A stretch of DNA of 8,100 bases from positions 1 to 8,100 of the forward strand of contig JAITWU010000358.1 in the NCBI GenBank assembly GCA_031285115.1. Direction: 5' to 3'. This document shows positions 6,194 through 8,100 of this stretch, one piece after another. The DNA is from Azonexus sp. (GTDB lineage: Bacteria; Pseudomonadota; Gammaproteobacteria; Burkholderiales; Rhodocyclaceae). Position numbers and translations under genes: made by a program. Position 1 is the first letter of the stretch. Every line of letters starts with the position of its first letter. The notes beneath the pieces were generated by a model, which was given only the letters and a program-made list of their open reading frames with translations, had not been told where the DNA came from and ran no database searches.

Positions 6194-8100
6194 AGCCACA
6201 GCATGAGGCCGGTTTCAAAGGGATGGGAGAGCGCGGCGTGGGCCGGGAAAATGCGCACGCGGTATTCCAGCCGACCGCACAGTTCCGGCTTGAGATCGAG
6301 GGTGTACAAGGCTTCGCCCTGGCTGTTGGTGCCGGTGCAGCGCAGCGGATAGTGGTGCAGTTTGTCGCTGCCCGCTTTGAGGCCGGGGCGGCCAAACAGG
6401 ACTTCGACCGTCACGTCGCCAAAAGAAAGGCCATTGAGCTGGACGGCGACTTCGATGCGCAGCGCCGCGCCAAACGGCAACTGCCGTTCCGGCTGATCGA
6501 GGCGCAACAGGCGCACGCCGGGCCAGGCGGCGCGGACGCGGGCTTTCCATTCGGCGACCTCGCGGGCGACGGCAAAATCGCTTGCAGCGTAACGGCGGCC
6601 CCCGGCGGCGGCGGGCGCATACATGTTTCTGACATATTCGCCAACCATGCGGATGACGTTGAAACGCGGCGCGATGGTGGCGATACAGCGTTTGGTCATC
6701 GCTACCCAGTCCGGCGAATAGCCCATCGGCCCGGTACGGTAATAGGTCGGGATCACCTGATCTTGCAGGATTTCGTAGAGCGAGCGGGCTTCCTCGGCGT
6801 CGCGCCGGGCTTCGTCGAGATGCGCGGGCGCCGGTTTGATCGCCCAGCCGTTGTTGACTTCGCCGCTGTCGTCATAGCCTTCGCCCCACCAGCCATCGAG
6901 CACCGAGAGATTGAGCGTGCCGTTCATCGCCGCCTTCATGCCGGAAGTGCCGGAGGCTTCGAGCGGGTAAATCGGATTGTTGAGCCAGACATCGACGCCC
7001 GCCACCAGCGAGCGCGAGAGGTGCAGATCGTAGCCTTCGACGAGCAGGATGCGGCCTTCAAATTCCGGCTGCCGCGCCACCTCAGCGAGGCGGCGGATGA
7101 TCTCCTGGCCCGGCTGGTCAGCCGGATGCGCCTTGCCCGCAAAGAGGAAGAGCACGGGCCGCCCGGCTTCGCCGATGATTTCGCGCAGCCAGTCGAGATC
7201 CTGCAACAGCAGGGCGGCCCGCTTGTAGGTGGCGAAGCGGCGGGCAAAGCCGATGGTCAGGATGTTCGGATTATCGGGATCGACCAGTTTCAAAAGCCGG
7301 TCGAGGTGCGCGGGCGACCCCTGGTTGCGCTCGTGCTGGGCGCGGAGGCGCTCACGCACGAGACGCAGCATCTTGGCCTTCAACTGCTGGCGGATGCTCC
7401 AGAAAGTAGCGTCGGGAATTTCGTCGATGCCATCCCAGTTGCCCGGTTCGATCTGCCGCTCCTGCCAGCCGATGCCGAGATAACGCTCAAAGGTGTCGAA
7501 CCACTCGGGAGCGAGGAAGGTCGGCAGATGGACGCCGTTGGTCACGTAGTCGATGGGATTTTCGGCGGGCGGAATCTGCGGCCACAGGTAACGGCAGATT
7601 TTCGCCGAAACGCCGCCGTGGATGCGCGAAACGCCGTTGTGGCGGCGCGAGCCGCGCAAGGCCAGCGCCGTCATGTTGAAGTCGCTCTGCCCCGGCTCCG
7701 CGCCAAGAGCGAGCAGGGTCGCGCAATCGAGGCCGAGTTCCTGACACCAGGCCGAAAAATAGTGGCGGATCATGTCCTCGGAAAAATGATCGTGACCAGC
7801 GGGCACCGGCGTATGCGTGGTAAACACCGTATTGGCCGCCACCGCTTCGAGGGCAGCGGCAAACGACAAGCTGCCGCCGCCCATCAGATTGCGGATGCGT
7901 TCGAGAATGAGGAAAGCGGCATGTCCCTCATTGATATGCCAGACCGTCGGCTGCATACCCAACCGGGCGAGCGCCCGGACACCGCCGATGCCGAGCAGGA
8001 GTTCCTGCTCGATGCGCGTGGTCTTGTCGCCGCCATAAAGACGGTGGGTGATTTCGCGGTCGGCGGCGGAATTTTCCGGCAGCCAGGTATCGAGCAAAAT
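6190..8100 (-). CDS. glgP: Alpha-glucan (glycogen) phosphorylase, 5' end cut by window edge
   Basis: The visible 636 residues are the C-terminal part of a GT35 phosphorylase that uses phosphate and pyridoxal phosphate (PLP) to release glucose-1-phosphate from alpha-1,4-glucan in the cytoplasm. The frame is open through 8100 and begins inside LDTWLPENS, so there is no start codon here; full-length relatives are about 850 residues, so roughly 200 N-terminal residues are missing. Residue numbers here count from the codon at 8095-8097. Seen in order: THRLYGGD (17-24), WHINEGHAAF (53-62), THTPVPAGHD (94-103), YVTNGVHLP (184-192), RRFATYKRA (286-294) in the phosphate/PLP region, and EASGTSGMKAAMNG with PLP-binding Lys388, followed by LDGWWGEGY. 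The last 120 or so residues look like the beta-rich tail (ending HPFETGLMLWL) of the subfamily common in actinobacteria and many proteobacteria (TIGR02094 type), not the E. coli GlgP/MalP branch. It is the first visible gene of the operon and overlaps pgi by ATGA. Confidence 0.95.
   Translation of the reverse strand: MLLDTWLPENSAADREITHRLYGGDKTTRIEQELLLGIGGVRALARLGMQPTVWHINEGHAAFLILERIRNLMGGGSLSFAAALEAVAANTVFTTHTPVPAGHDHFSEDMIRHYFSAWCQELGLDCATLLALGAEPGQSDFNMTALALRGSRRHNGVSRIHGGVSAKICRYLWPQIPPAENPIDYVTNGVHLPTFLAPEWFDTFERYLGIGWQERQIEPGNWDGIDEIPDATFWSIRQQLKAKMLRLVRERLRAQHERNQGSPAHLDRLLKLVDPDNPNILTIGFARRFATYKRAALLLQDLDWLREIIGEAGRPVLFLFAGKAHPADQPGQEIIRRLAEVARQPEFEGRILLVEGYDLHLSRSLVAGVDVWLNNPIYPLEASGTSGMKAAMNGTLNLSVLDGWWGEGYDDSGEVNNGWAIKPAPAHLDEARRDAEEARSLYEILQDQVIPTYYRTGPMGYSPDWVAMTKRCIATIAPRFNVIRMVGEYVRNMYAPAAAGGRRYAASDFAVAREVAEWKARVRAAWPGVRLLRLDQPERQLPFGAALRIEVAVQLNGLSFGDVTVEVLFGRPGLKAGSDKLHHYPLRCTGTNSQGEALYTLDLKPELCGRLEYRVRIFPAHAALSHPFETGLMLWL

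Noticed and set aside
4733..6352. 539-codon plus-strand open frame opposite pgi and the end of glgP
   Set aside because: Antisense to two confidently identified genes, low-complexity composition and no family resemblance; produced by GC-rich codon use.
1..8100. CRISPR array, tRNA or rRNA gene, insertion sequence or phage genes
   Set aside because: No regularly spaced repeats, cloverleaf-like tract, transposase or integrase frame, or ribosomal RNA motif was seen; nearly the whole window is explained by four metabolic genes.

Overview
The window is GC-rich, densely coding, and all four genes lie on the minus strand. It carries central carbohydrate storage metabolism: the 3' three quarters of an alpha-glucan (glycogen) phosphorylase gene (glgP, cut by the right edge), glucose-6-phosphate isomerase (pgi), glycogen/starch synthase (glgA), and pyruvate,phosphate dikinase (ppdK). 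The base composition, the protein sequences and the glgP-pgi-glgA order fit a proteobacterium. A betaproteobacterium of the Rhodocyclaceae/Accumulibacter kind is my best guess, but this is inference from general familiarity and not a database match.

Layout in the direction of transcription (right to left): glgP (8100 to 6190, 5' end outside the window), pgi (6193 to 4607) and glgA (4610 to 3153) are joined by two identical 4-base ATGA stop/start overlaps, so they almost certainly form one translationally coupled operon. Two tandem hairpins lie just after glgA (3144 to 3106), the first followed by a short T-rich stretch and probably acting as a terminator. ppdK (3000 to 229) then follows after a 152-base gap with its own strong ribosome binding site, so it may be transcribed separately. 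Past ppdK, bases 1-228 hold no convincing gene. They contain a strong imperfect hairpin just after the ppdK stop, a short direct repeat, an AT-rich stretch, and a hairpin-forming inverted repeat at the left edge.

Functionally, GlgP releases glucose-1-phosphate from glycogen and GlgA extends glycogen from ADP-glucose. Pgi interconverts glucose-6-phosphate and fructose-6-phosphate, linking the store to glycolysis and gluconeogenesis. PPDK interconverts pyruvate and phosphoenolpyruvate at the bottom of the same pathway. Phosphoglucomutase, GlgC and GlgB would be needed to complete the cycle and are not in this window.

I do not see a novel defence, mobile or RNA-guided system here. The item most worth a second look is Pgi, where two positions that align with catalytic residues of E. 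coli Pgi (Glu355 and His386) are Ala and Asp. PPDK also carries an extra segment of about 49 residues compared with the clostridial enzyme.
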